Source: AWTP1-13 sp033764875 | Lineage (GTDB): Bacteria > Pseudomonadota > Alphaproteobacteria > Rhizobiales > Hyphomicrobiaceae | Reading direction: 5' to 3' | Length of the DNA: 64,000 bases | Assembly: GCA_033764875.1 (NCBI GenBank) | Contig: JANRIO010000112.1 | Location: forward strand, 6,622-70,621 | Part shown: piece after piece, positions 15,616 through 24,015 of the stretch | Numbering within the stretch: the stretch's first letter is position 1 | Layout of the letters: the number at the start of each line of letters is the position of its first letter | Made by a program: the position numbers and the translations under genes | Notes under the pieces: generated by a model | Databases searched by the model: none | Told to the model about the DNA's origin: nothing | The model's input: the letters and a program-made list of their open reading frames with translations, nothing else

Positions 15616-17274
15616 ATGGCCGAGACATCCCAGCAAGGCGCCCGGGATGCGCCGGCAGGCGGCAGCGGCGCGAGCCGCACCGTCTTCCAATTCGCCTACC
15701 AGCGCAGCCCCGACCAGGACCGCAAGGAGCCGCAGTCGCACCCGATCGTGATCGTGGGGGCCGGCCCCGTCGGGCTGTCGCTGGCCGTCGACCTTGCCCA
15801 GCGCGGCCGCAGGATCGTGCTCCTCGACGATGCCGACCGCATCGGTGAGGGCTCGCGCGCCATCTGCTTCTCCAAGCGCGCGCTCGAGGTATGGGACCGG
15901 CTCGGCGTCGGCGAGCGCATGCGCGCCAAGGGCGTCGAGTGGAAGGTCGGCAAGGTGTTCCTCGGCGACGGCCTCGTCTACGGCTTCGACCTGCTGCCCG
16001 AGGACGGCCACAAGATGCCGGCCTTCATCAACTTGCAGCAGTATTACGCGGAGAAATACCTTGTCGAGCGGGTGGCGCAGCTGCCGGGCATCGATCTGCG
16101 CTGGCGCAACAAGGTGACGGGCATCGACCGCGGCAACGACCACGTGCGCGTGACGATCGACACGCCGGAGGGCCCCTACAGGATCGTGGCGGAGTACCTC
16201 GTCGCCTGCGACGGCGCGCGCTCGGCCTTGCGCGGCATGGTGGGCGCCGACTTCATCGGCGAGACCTTCGAGGACCAGTTCCTCATCGCCGACGTGAGGA
16301 TGCAGGCGGAGTTCCCGACCGAGCGCTGGTTCTGGTTCGACCCGCCGTTCCACTCCGGCCAGTCCGCGCTGCTGCACCGCCAGCCCGACGACGTCTGGCG
16401 CATCGATCTGCAGCTCGGTCCCGAGGCGGATGCCAAGGAGGAGACACGGCCCGAGCGCGTGCGCCCGCGCATTGCGCGCATGCTGGGCCACGACGCCTTC
16501 GACTTCGAGTGGATCTCGCTCTACCGCTTCCAGTGCCGGCGCATGCAGCGCTTCCTGCATGGCCGTGTGATCTTTGCCGGCGATGCGGCGCACCAGGTGT
16601 CGCCGTTCGGCGCCCGCGGCGCCAACTCCGGCCTCGAGGACGGGGAGAACCTCGCCTGGAAGCTCGATCTGGTGCTCGCCGGCAGCGCTGGCCACGGCCT
16701 GCTCGAGAGCTACGACCTCGAGCGCGTGCAGGCCGCCGACGACAACATCGGGCACTCGACGCGGTCGACCGACTTCATCGCCCCGCATTCGCCCTTCGAG
16801 CGCACCTTGCGCAACGCCACGCTGCGCCTCGCCAAGCGCGCCGATTTCGCCAAGCGCATGGTCAACGCCGGCCGCCTGTCGACGCCGACGGCCTACGACA
16901 CGCCGCTGTCGACGCCGGATACCGAGGCGTGGACGGGCCGCGCCCGGCCCGGCACGGCGCTCGTCGATGCGCCGCTCGTGGACGAGACGGGGCACGCGCG
17001 CTTCCTGACCGAGGTGTTCGCGCAGAACGGCTGCCGCTTCACGTTGCTCACCTACGGGGCGAACGGCGCGCAATCCGCGCCCCCGGGCGTGGCGGTGGTC
17101 GACATCGGCCCGCAGGCCGGCTATCGCGATGCAACGGGGGCGTTCGCGCAGCGCTGGGGCGCCGAGCCGGGCGCGGCCTATCTGCTGCGCCCCGATGGCT
17201 ATGTCGCGGCCCGCATGAAGGTGCCGAGCGCGGCCAGGGTGGAGGCTGCCCTCGCCCGCGCGCAAGCGATGTGA
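15616..17274 (+). CDS. FAD-dependent aromatic hydroxylase (MhpA/PheA-type monooxygenase)
   Basis: A 552-residue flavoprotein of the FAD_binding_3 aromatic hydroxylase group. It has the Rossmann motif IVGAGPVGLSLAVDLAQRG after about 50 leading residues, the CDGARS motif and the second FAD motif FAGDAAHQVSPFGARGANSG. A thioredoxin-like C-terminal region follows. The family adds a hydroxyl to phenolic rings using NAD(P)H and oxygen; the substrate here is unknown. The DUF2783 gene follows after 10 bp, a pairing known from other genomes. Transcription probably starts at the MarR-controlled promoter at 15503-15531. Confidence 0.88.
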   Translation: MAETSQQGARDAPAGGSGASRTVFQFAYQRSPDQDRKEPQSHPIVIVGAGPVGLSLAVDLAQRGRRIVLLDDADRIGEGSRAICFSKRALEVWDRLGVGERMRAKGVEWKVGKVFLGDGLVYGFDLLPEDGHKMPAFINLQQYYAEKYLVERVAQLPGIDLRWRNKVTGIDRGNDHVRVTIDTPEGPYRIVAEYLVACDGARSALRGMVGADFIGETFEDQFLIADVRMQAEFPTERWFWFDPPFHSGQSALLHRQPDDVWRIDLQLGPEADAKEETRPERVRPRIARMLGHDAFDFEWISLYRFQCRRMQRFLHGRVIFAGDAAHQVSPFGARGANSGLEDGENLAWKLDLVLAGSAGHGLLESYDLERVQAADDNIGHSTRSTDFIAPHSPFERTLRNATLRLAKRADFAKRMVNAGRLSTPTAYDTPLSTPDTEAWTGRARPGTALVDAPLVDETGHARFLTEVFAQNGCRFTLLTYGANGAQSAPPGVAVVDIGPQAGYRDATGAFAQRWGAEPGAAYLLRPDGYVAARMKVPSAARVEAALARAQAM

Positions 17275-17284
17275 GGATCTCGCA

Positions 17285-17494
17285 ATGCCGCTCGTCACCG
17301 CCAGCAATCTTGCCGATCCGGATGCGGCCTACCGCATGATCGTGGAGGCCAACCGCGGCTTGAGCGAGGCGCAGAGCGCGGCGCTGCAAGCCGCCGCGCT
17401 GCTGCTCCTGGCCAACCACGTCGGCGACGCCCGGGTTCTGCAGGAGGCGCTGGCGCTCGCCCGCGAGACGGCGCTGGAGGCCGCCAAGCCTTAG
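17285..17494 (+). CDS. DUF2783 small protein
   Basis: A 69-residue all-helical protein (NLADPDAAYRMIVEANRGLS, then an Ala/Leu-rich helix). It matches the DUF2783 pattern, a small family encoded directly after FAD-dependent oxidoreductases. It lies 10 bp behind the monooxygenase in the same transcript and may be an accessory subunit or stabiliser. The biochemical role is unknown. Confidence 0.75.
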   Translation: MPLVTASNLADPDAAYRMIVEANRGLSEAQSAALQAAALLLLANHVGDARVLQEALALARETALEAAKP

Positions 17495-17510
17495 AAGACG
17501 GGTCTTGCGC

Positions 17511-18539
17511 CTACTCCGGACCGATGTTCGCAGCCTTGACCACCGTCACCATTCGCTCCGTCTCGGTCACAATGAAGCGCGCCGCTTCGGTCGGGCCGCC
17601 GGCGAACATCTCGCCGCCGAGCGAGGCGATGCGATCACGGATCGCCGGGGTCTGCTTGGCACGCTGCAGGGCATCGGCGAGCCGGTTCACGACATCGTCC
17701 GGTGTGCCACCCGGCACGAAAAATCCGTTCCACTCGTAGAGCTCGGCGCCTGTGATGCCGAGCTCGGCGAGCGTGGCCACGTCCGGCAGTCCCGGCAGCC
17801 GACGGTCCCCGGAAACGGCGAGCGGCCGCAGTTTGCCCGCCTGCATGAAGGTCAGACCTGAAGCGACGTTGGCGAAGAACACGTTGACGTGCCCTCCCAT
17901 CACATCGTTCATGGCCGGCGCACCGCCGCGGTAGGGGACATGGTTCATCTCGATCCCCGTGCGCATCATGAACAAGGCGCCGGCCAGATGCTGCGCCGAG
18001 CCCGAGCCAGAGGAGGCGAAGTTGATCGCTCCGGGCGCCGCCTTGGCGCGGGCCACGAGGTCCTGCGCCGACGTCGCCGCGAACGCCGGCGTCACCACCA
18101 GCACATGCGGAAACAGGGCCGCGATGCCGATTGCGCGGAACGACTTGGGATCGTAGTTCAGCTTTGGATAGCGGGCGGGAATGATGGCAAACGATGACGC
18201 GTCGACCATCACCGTCGTCCCGTCTGGCGCGGCTTTCGCGACGGCGGCGGCTGCCACCCGCCCGGACGCGCCCGGCTTGTTCTCGACGACGATGGTTTGG
18301 CCCAGTGTCTCGGACATCGCATCGGCCATCAGGCGCGCCATGACGTCGGCGCCACCGCCCGCCGGATACGTCACCACGAACGTGATCGGTGGCTTGCCCG
18401 GCGCGCCTTGTGCGACGGCGTCGCCCGTCCATCCGAGCGACGCCCCGCAGGCCAGCAGGCCGATCGCGGCCCACTTCATCGACCGGAGGAATCCCGCAGC
18501 GCCCTCATGCGCGGAGGTGCTGTCGACATGTGCTCTCAT
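17511..18539 (-). CDS. Bug-family (TctC-like) periplasmic solute-binding protein
   Basis: A 342-residue tripartite tricarboxylate transporter-type receptor with a signal peptide ending DAVAQ (about residue 43). The mature part has the family hallmarks VTYPAGGGADVMARLMADAM and VVENKPGASGRVAAAAVAKA. These proteins bind small carboxylates or related ligands in the periplasm. No membrane components (TctA/TctB) are adjacent, so it is an orphan receptor, as is common in this family. ATG 18539 has GGGAGGA about 8 bases upstream; an ATG at 18479 is an alternative. The GntR gene lies 17 bp upstream on the same strand and may be co-transcribed. Confidence 0.88.
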   Translation of the reverse strand: MRAHVDSTSAHEGAAGFLRSMKWAAIGLLACGASLGWTGDAVAQGAPGKPPITFVVTYPAGGGADVMARLMADAMSETLGQTIVVENKPGASGRVAAAAVAKAAPDGTTVMVDASSFAIIPARYPKLNYDPKSFRAIGIAALFPHVLVVTPAFAATSAQDLVARAKAAPGAINFASSGSGSAQHLAGALFMMRTGIEMNHVPYRGGAPAMNDVMGGHVNVFFANVASGLTFMQAGKLRPLAVSGDRRLPGLPDVATLAELGITGAELYEWNGFFVPGGTPDDVVNRLADALQRAKQTPAIRDRIASLGGEMFAGGPTEAARFIVTETERMVTVVKAANIGPE

Positions 18540-18556
18540 TGTTGTGGTCCTCCCAA

Positions 18557-19291
18557 CTATCTCAACTCGATTGTGTAGCTGAAGCGGTCCGCCGGCCCGT
18601 ACGAGCGCCGCCGCTCGAGCGGACGGCCGTCGGGGCCATACGCAACGCGCTCGATAACGGCGAGCGCGGTTCCCGCTGTCAGCTCGAGGGCTTTGGCGAC
18701 GCGCGGCGATGCCGCATCGAAGCGGATCGTCTCGGTGGCGCGCACGACGAGCTCGCCGCAGACCTCGTCGTAGAGCGGATAGAGCAGATCCCCGAACTGG
18801 TCGGTGGGCAGTTCGGCGAGCGGCGCAAAGCGCGACGCCTCTATGGCGATGTCCTCGACGAGGATCGGGCGGCCATCGACGCAACGTGCACGGAACAGGC
18901 AGATGAGGGGTGTGCCGGGAGCTACGGCCAGCGCTCGTGCCGAGACCTGATCAGCCGGCACGATGCGGCGCTTGAGGATACGGGCCGTTGGCCTCAGCAC
19001 CTCGCCGTCCGCACCGGCAAGGCGAAAGAAGCGGAACAGCGCGCTGCCGAAGTCGGGCCGCCGCACGAAGGTGCCTTTTCCCTGGCGGCGCTCCAGGAGC
19101 CCCTCCGCCACGAGCCCCTCCATCGCCTTCCGCACCGTGCCGACGGCCACCTTGTGCGCCTCGGCAAGCTTGTTCTCCGACGGCACCGGGTCCCGGTGGC
19201 TCCAGACCCCTTGCTGGATCTTGGCCGCGAACGCGTCCTTGAGCTGCAGGTAGATCGGCAGGCGAGTATCGGGGGAAACGGCGGCTCTCAT
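18557..19291 (-). CDS. GntR/HutC-family transcriptional regulator
   Basis: A 244-residue regulator with an N-terminal GntR winged HTH (VPSENKLAEAHKVAVGTVRKAMEGL, GKGTFV) and a C-terminal UTRA ligand-binding domain (from about residue 90), placing it in the HutC subfamily. It precedes the Bug gene by 17 bp on the same strand and diverges from the amidohydrolase at 19363. An inverted repeat between the divergent genes (19305-19320) is a likely operator. Such regulators usually repress a catabolic operon until a pathway metabolite binds. Confidence 0.88.
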   Translation of the reverse strand: MRAAVSPDTRLPIYLQLKDAFAAKIQQGVWSHRDPVPSENKLAEAHKVAVGTVRKAMEGLVAEGLLERRQGKGTFVRRPDFGSALFRFFRLAGADGEVLRPTARILKRRIVPADQVSARALAVAPGTPLICLFRARCVDGRPILVEDIAIEASRFAPLAELPTDQFGDLLYPLYDEVCGELVVRATETIRFDAASPRVAKALELTAGTALAVIERVAYGPDGRPLERRRSYGPADRFSYTIELR

Positions 19292-19304
19292 GATTTAAAT
19301 CTCC

Positions 19305-19320
19305 ACTTCTATACAGAAGT
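19305..19320. promoter_or_regulatory. Inverted repeat, candidate GntR operator
   Basis: ACTTCT (19305-19310) and AGAAGT (19315-19320) are perfect inverted arms around ATAC. The core reads TGTATAG on one strand, resembling the GT-N-TA-N-AC symmetry of HutC-type sites. It lies 14 bp before the GntR start and 42 bp before the amidohydrolase start, where it could control both. Confidence 0.5.
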
Positions 19321-19362
19321 AAATGATGACGCGGGACGAGTCTAGCCCTATGACTTCCGGGC

Positions 19363-20160
19363 ATGCGATCCAGCGCCATAGACACCCACGCGCACGTCTT
19401 CCTGCTCGCACGGCCGATGGCCGCAGCGCGGCGGTACACGCCGGGCTACGATGCTCCCTTGCGCGCCTATCTCGATGTTCTCGACAGGCACCGCATCGGG
19501 CAGGCCGTCCTGGTGCAGCCGTCGTTCTACGGAACCGACAACAGCTACCTGCTGGAGTGCCTTTCGGCAGCGCCCACGCGCTTGCGCGGCGTGGCCGTGC
19601 TGGGTCCAGCCACGACGGACAGGCAGTTGGAGGCGCTCGACAGCGCCGGCGTCGTCGGCGTGCGCTTCAATCTGATCGGCTCGGGGCCGGAGCGCCTCGT
19701 CGATCCCGAGCAACGCCAGCTGCTCCGGCGCGTGCGCGCGCTCGGCTGGCAGGTGGAGGTGCAGGCCGAGGGCGCCCAGTGGCCGCGCGTCCTGCAGGCG
19801 CTGGCCGATCACGACGCACCGATCGTGGCCGATCACTTCGGCCGGCCCGACCCGGTGAAGGGCGTGGCCTGCGCGGGCTTCCAGGCGATCCTGGGCGAAG
19901 GCGGCGACGAGCGTCTCTACGTCAAGCTGTCGGCGCCCTATCGCTGTGGCGGTGTCGACGTGCAGCCCTACATCGATGCGCTCTTGCAGCGGCTTGGCCC
20001 GCAGCGTCTGCTGTGGGGCAGTGACTGGCCCTGGACCCAGTTCGAGGCCGGGCGCGACTATGCCAGCATGGCCGCGATGGCCGCCTCAGGGATGCCCCCG
20101 CTGTCGCAACTCCTGGCGCCGGCAGCTGCCCGGCTCTTCCGCTTCGACGATGCCAAGTGA
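19363..20160 (+). CDS. Amidohydrolase-family metal-dependent hydrolase
   Basis: A 265-residue TIM-barrel hydrolase of the amidohydrolase_2 / 2-pyrone-4,6-dicarboxylate lactonase-like group. It shows DTHAHVF near the N-terminus (metal-binding HxH), a VADHFGRPD segment with a conserved His, and WGSDWPW with the catalytic Asp near the C-terminus. Members hydrolyse lactones or decarboxylate aromatic acids; the substrate here is unknown. It diverges from the GntR/Bug pair, suggesting one regulated module: a binding protein captures a carboxylate and this enzyme processes it. Confidence 0.85.
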   Translation: MRSSAIDTHAHVFLLARPMAAARRYTPGYDAPLRAYLDVLDRHRIGQAVLVQPSFYGTDNSYLLECLSAAPTRLRGVAVLGPATTDRQLEALDSAGVVGVRFNLIGSGPERLVDPEQRQLLRRVRALGWQVEVQAEGAQWPRVLQALADHDAPIVADHFGRPDPVKGVACAGFQAILGEGGDERLYVKLSAPYRCGGVDVQPYIDALLQRLGPQRLLWGSDWPWTQFEAGRDYASMAAMAASGMPPLSQLLAPAAARLFRFDDAK

Positions 20161-20297
20161 GACCGCGCAACCGGTGTCATTCTGTGGGCTCGTGCCGCGG
20201 GTTTGCCCGTCCGCGGGCATCGGCGCGCGCGGAGGGCGGGATGGCCGGGACGGGGCCGGCCATGATCATGCGGACAGCAACCGCCGCTGTCCGGACC

Positions 20298-21233
20298 CTA
20301 GAACCCCACCTTGTCGGCGCCCTTGAGCTTGAGGATCTCGCGGGCGTCCGCCGGCGTGGCGATCTCGAGCCCCATGGCCTCGATCATCTGGCGCACGAGC
20401 TTGACCTGCTCGGCGTTGGAGGTGGCAAGGCGGCCGGGACCGGCCCACAGGCTGTCCTCGAGCCCGACGCGCACGTTGCCGCCCATGGCGAGCGCCTGCG
20501 CGGCGATGGCGAGCTGGTTGCGCCCTGCGCCCAGCACGCTCCACTCGTAGTCCTCGCCGAACAGACGGTCGGCGGTGCGTTTCATGTGCGCCACGTCCTC
20601 CGGGTGCGGGCCGATGCCGCCCAGAATGCCGAACACCGACTGGATGAAGAACGGCGGCTTGACGAGGCCGCGATCGGCGAAATGGCGCAGCGTGTAGAGA
20701 TGCCCGATGTCGTAGCACTCGATCTCGAAGCGCGTCTCGTTCTGCGCGCAGGTCGTCAGGATGTTCTCGATGTCCTTGAACGTGTTCTTGAAGATGCGGT
20801 CGTGGGAGCCCTCGAGGTAGGGCTTCTCCCAGTCGAACTTGAACGCCTTCTGCCGCTCCAGCATCGGATACAGGCCGAAGTTCATGGAGCCCAGGTTGAG
20901 GGAGGCGACCTCGGGCTTGAAATGCGCGCACGGCTGCAGCCGCTCCTCCACCAGCATGGTGGGGGCGCCGCCCGTCGTGATGTTGATCACGGCGCTGGTG
21001 CGCTGCTTGATCACCTTGAGGAACGGCTCGAAGGCCTGCGGCGACTGGTCGGGCTGGCCGGTCTTGGGATTGCGCGCGTGCACGTGGACGAGGGCGGCGC
21101 CGGCTTCCGCCGCGCCGACGGCGGCATCCGCGATCTCCTCCGGCGTGATCGGCAGGTGCGGCGACATCGAGGGCGTGTGGATGGCCCCCGTCACCGCGCA
21201 CGTGATCATGACCTTGCGTTTTCTGCGAGCCAT
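20298..21233 (-). CDS. Beta-keto acid cleavage enzyme (BKACE, DUF849 family)
   Basis: A 311-residue zinc-dependent TIM-barrel enzyme of the BKACE family. These enzymes cleave a beta-keto acid with acetyl-CoA to give acetoacetate and a CoA ester. It shows ITCAVTGAIHTP near the N-terminus, the metal-binding HVHAR, INITTGG and the C-terminal VRVGLEDSLW. The beta-keto substrate depends on the family subgroup and cannot be assigned here. It lies 40 bp downstream of a 3-hydroxyacyl-CoA dehydrogenase-like gene on the same strand, which could make its keto substrate. Confidence 0.88.
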   Translation of the reverse strand: MARRKRKVMITCAVTGAIHTPSMSPHLPITPEEIADAAVGAAEAGAALVHVHARNPKTGQPDQSPQAFEPFLKVIKQRTSAVINITTGGAPTMLVEERLQPCAHFKPEVASLNLGSMNFGLYPMLERQKAFKFDWEKPYLEGSHDRIFKNTFKDIENILTTCAQNETRFEIECYDIGHLYTLRHFADRGLVKPPFFIQSVFGILGGIGPHPEDVAHMKRTADRLFGEDYEWSVLGAGRNQLAIAAQALAMGGNVRVGLEDSLWAGPGRLATSNAEQVKLVRQMIEAMGLEIATPADAREILKLKGADKVGF

Positions 21234-21273
21234 GCAGCGTCTCCTTGTTTTCCCGTTGGTTCGGACCCGGCGC

Positions 21274-22212
21274 TCAATCCGGCTTGCGCCGGGCCTGCAT
21301 CTTGTGGGCCTTGAGCGCGGCGAGCCGTGTATCGCGCCAGGCGCTGAGCCGCGCGATGCGCTCGGGCGTCTGCGCGCCCGACCACTCGGCCATGATTTTC
21401 GCAGCCGTCTCGGCGCTGAACGGATTGGCGCTGCCGGTCTTGCCCGCCGTCTCGGCGAGCGAGGCGCTGTAGCGGGCGCAGTAGTCGGGTATGCCGCCCG
21501 GCGCGTTGAGCTCGATGGTCTCGAACGGGCCCATGAACGCCCAGCGCAGGCCGAGCCCGTCCCGAATGGTCTTGTCCACGTCCTCGGGGCTGGCGATGCC
21601 GGCGCCCACGATGCGGAAGGCTTCCGCCAGCAGCACGGCCTGCAGGCGATTGAGCACGAAGCCCGGCTCCTCCCGCCGCAGCACGATGGGTACCTGCCCC
21701 GCCTGCTCGTAGATGCCGCGGGCCCGGGCCACAGCCGAAGCCTCGGTCCAGGGAGCGGGCGCCAGCTCGACGATCGGCACCAGGTGCGGCGGATTGGCCG
21801 GATGCGCGACGAGGCAGCGGCCACGCCCCTTCAGGCCTTCCGTGAAGCGGGAGGCCATGATGAACGAGGTGGAGGAGGCAAGGATTGCATCGGCGCCGGC
21901 AAGACTGTCCATCTCCGCGAACAAGGCCTGCTTGGCCTCGAGGCGCTCCGGCCCGCTCTCCTGCGCCAGCGCGGCGCCCGACAGCGCGGCGGCAAGGTCC
22001 TTCGCCACAGTGATCCGGTTCCCCGCCATGGGATCGTCGGCGACGATGCCCTGGGCCGCAAGCTCGCGCAGCTCCTTCAGGATGTGCGCCTTGGCTGCAT
22101 GCGCGGCCGCCTCGTCCACGTCGAACAGCGCCACCTCGAAGCCGTGTCCGGCGAATACGGTCGCCCACGAGCGGCCGATCAGGCCTGCCCCCACGATCGC
22201 GATCCTGGTCAT
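21274..22212 (-). CDS. 3-hydroxyacyl-CoA / 3-hydroxy-acid dehydrogenase (lambda-crystallin type)
   Basis: A 312-residue NAD-dependent dehydrogenase with a Rossmann motif (IAIVGAGLIGRSW), the conserved SSTS segment, the catalytic HPANPPHLVPIVE (His and Glu) and an EPGFVLNRLQ segment starting the dimer domain. The pattern fits lambda-crystallin/L-gulonate dehydrogenase and carnitine 3-dehydrogenase relatives that oxidise a 3-hydroxy acid to a 3-keto acid. Together with the BKACE gene behind it, a two-step route is plausible: 3-hydroxy acid to 3-keto acid to acetoacetate plus an acyl-CoA. The substrate is unknown; carnitine is one possibility. Confidence 0.87.
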   Translation of the reverse strand: MTRIAIVGAGLIGRSWATVFAGHGFEVALFDVDEAAAHAAKAHILKELRELAAQGIVADDPMAGNRITVAKDLAAALSGAALAQESGPERLEAKQALFAEMDSLAGADAILASSTSFIMASRFTEGLKGRGRCLVAHPANPPHLVPIVELAPAPWTEASAVARARGIYEQAGQVPIVLRREEPGFVLNRLQAVLLAEAFRIVGAGIASPEDVDKTIRDGLGLRWAFMGPFETIELNAPGGIPDYCARYSASLAETAGKTGSANPFSAETAAKIMAEWSGAQTPERIARLSAWRDTRLAALKAHKMQARRKPD

Positions 22213-22322
22213 ATCGGCGCGTCCTCGATTTTGCGTCTGGCGGCAACGATAGCCCGGCTTTTGCGCACGAGTTGCATCTCAATCAGCCAATCAGAATTGC
22301 CCGGACCCGACTTGTTGCAAAC

Positions 22323-22332
22323 TGTGATCACA
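22323..22332. promoter_or_regulatory. Short palindrome in divergent promoter region
   Basis: TGTGATCACA is a perfect 10-bp palindrome in the 257-bp gap between the divergent dehydrogenase (22212) and GntR (22470) genes. It may be the binding site of the adjacent FadR-type regulator, but a 10-bp palindrome alone is weak evidence. Confidence 0.3.
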
Positions 22333-22469
22333 AATACACTGCACAGCATGCGTATGAATGTCCACGGCCGTTGCCGCTGGTGCGTGCCCGCGGCGCCGGG
22401 TCGTGCTGCGGCGGGCCGGGTCCGCCGCACCTTGATCGCGACCACAAGCCCGAGAGGAAGGCGCCTCGC

Positions 22470-23153
22470 ATGGCTCTTGCCGCACCCCTGATCGAGGACG
22501 AGCCATCGACGCTGGGCGCGCGCGTCTATGCCGAGCTCTCGGGTCTCCTGATGCGCGGCGAGCTCTCGCCCGGAGACAAGCTGTCGCTGCGCTCGATCGC
22601 GGTCAGGCTCGGCCTGTCGATGCAGCCCGTGCGCCAGGCCGTCGACCGTCTCGTTGCGGACGAGGCGCTGGAGGTGCTGCCCAACCGCGCCGTGCGGGTG
22701 CCGGTGATGACGGCGGCGCGGCTTGCCGAGATCACGCGCATCCGCATCGCCATCGAGGGCTTCGCGACGGAGGAGGCGGCTGCCGCATGGACGGCGGCCG
22801 ACATGGCCGAGATCTCCCGGCACGATGCGGCCTTCCGGCGCGAGTGCCGCAAGCGCGCGCCGGATCTGGCCCGCGCCGTCACCGCCAACAGGGACCTGCA
22901 CTTCTCCATCTACCGCGCCGCCGGCCTGCCCTCGCTGATGCCGATCATCGAGGGACTGTGGCTGCGCGTCGGGCCGGTGCTCAATCTCGACATGCGCGCC
23001 AGCCCCGAGCGCATCAAGCTGGGCGCCGGCCGCTGCCACGCCGACCTGATGGCGGCCCTCGCGCGCCGCGACGGGCGGGCGGCGCGTGCGGCGCTGACGG
23101 TGGACATCACGGGGGCGGCGAAGTTCATCGCGAGCCGGGGCATCCTGCCCTGA
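22470..23153 (+). CDS. GntR/FadR-family transcriptional regulator (FCD domain)
   Basis: A 227-residue regulator: an N-terminal GntR HTH (SLRSIAVRLGLSMQPVRQAVDRLVADEALEV, split here by its recognition helix) and a C-terminal all-helical FCD ligand domain (residues about 85-215) with the metal-binding His/Asp pattern (RDLHFSIYRAAG). ATG 22470 has GAGAGGAAGG about 9 bases upstream. It diverges from the dehydrogenase/BKACE pair and precedes an SDR gene by 23 bp, so it probably controls both sides. Confidence 0.87.
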   Translation: MALAAPLIEDEPSTLGARVYAELSGLLMRGELSPGDKLSLRSIAVRLGLSMQPVRQAVDRLVADEALEVLPNRAVRVPVMTAARLAEITRIRIAIEGFATEEAAAAWTAADMAEISRHDAAFRRECRKRAPDLARAVTANRDLHFSIYRAAGLPSLMPIIEGLWLRVGPVLNLDMRASPERIKLGAGRCHADLMAALARRDGRAARAALTVDITGAAKFIASRGILP

Positions 23154-23176
23154 GCCATGCAACAAAGCGAGGAGCC

Positions 23177-23953
23177 ATGGATCTCGGTATCGAGGGCTTG
23201 CGCGTGCTGGTCACGGCCGGCGCCAACGGCATCGGCCTCGCCGTCGCGCGCGCCTTCGTGCGCGAGGGTGCCCGCGTGCACATCTGCGACGTGGATGCGG
23301 CAGCCCTCGCCGCCGTCAGGGTCTCGGACCCGATGCTGACGCAGACGACGTGCGACGTCGCCGACCGGGCCCAGGTCGCCGCGCTCTTCAAGGATGCGCT
23401 AACGGCGCTGGGCGGCCTCGACTGCCTCGTCAACAACGCCGGCATCGCCGGGCCCACCGGCCGGGTGGAGGAGATCAATCCGGAGGACTGGGACCGCTGC
23501 ATCGCCATCGATCTCACCGGCCAGTTCAACTGCGCCAGGCTGGCGGTGCCGCTGCTACGGCAATCCCCGAATGCGAGCATCATGAACGTCTCCTCGCAGG
23601 CCGGCGAGCACGGCTTTCCCATGCGCTCGCCCTACGCCGCGGCCAAGTGGGGCGTGATCGGCTTCACGAAATCGATTGCCATGGAGCTCGGGCCCGCCGG
23701 CATCCGCGTCAACGCGCTGCTGCCTGGCATCGTCTCCGGCGACCGGCAGCGCCGCGTGCTGGAGGCGAAGTCGCAGGTCCGCGGCGTCAGCTTCAAGGAG
23801 ATGGAGGCGATCGCCTTCTCCTACACCTCCATCAAGGAGTACGTGACGCCCGAGCAACTCGCCGATCTCGTCGTGTTCACGGCGAGCCCGCGGGCGCGAA
23901 CCATCTCGGGCCAGTCCCTTTCGGTGTGCGGCGACACCAACATGCTGAGCTGA
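23177..23953 (+). CDS. SDR-family oxidoreductase
   Basis: A 258-residue classical short-chain dehydrogenase: TAGANGIGLAVA coenzyme motif, NNAGIAG, catalytic Ser in NVSSQAG, and YAAAK as the Tyr/Lys pair. A C-terminal extension (SFKEMEAIAFSYTSIKEYVTPEQLAD) resembles SDRs of sugar-acid or hydroxy-acid breakdown. GAGGAG precedes ATG 23177. It follows the FadR-type regulator in the same transcript and is probably part of the same catabolic unit as the BKACE and dehydrogenase genes. The substrate is unknown. Confidence 0.85.
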   Translation: MDLGIEGLRVLVTAGANGIGLAVARAFVREGARVHICDVDAAALAAVRVSDPMLTQTTCDVADRAQVAALFKDALTALGGLDCLVNNAGIAGPTGRVEEINPEDWDRCIAIDLTGQFNCARLAVPLLRQSPNASIMNVSSQAGEHGFPMRSPYAAAKWGVIGFTKSIAMELGPAGIRVNALLPGIVSGDRQRRVLEAKSQVRGVSFKEMEAIAFSYTSIKEYVTPEQLADLVVFTASPRARTISGQSLSVCGDTNMLS

Positions 23954-24015
23954 GGGCGTCCCGGGCTCAGTGCATCTCCGCCCGCTGGACCGCGGCCGCC
24001 CCTTGAGTGGCCGCC

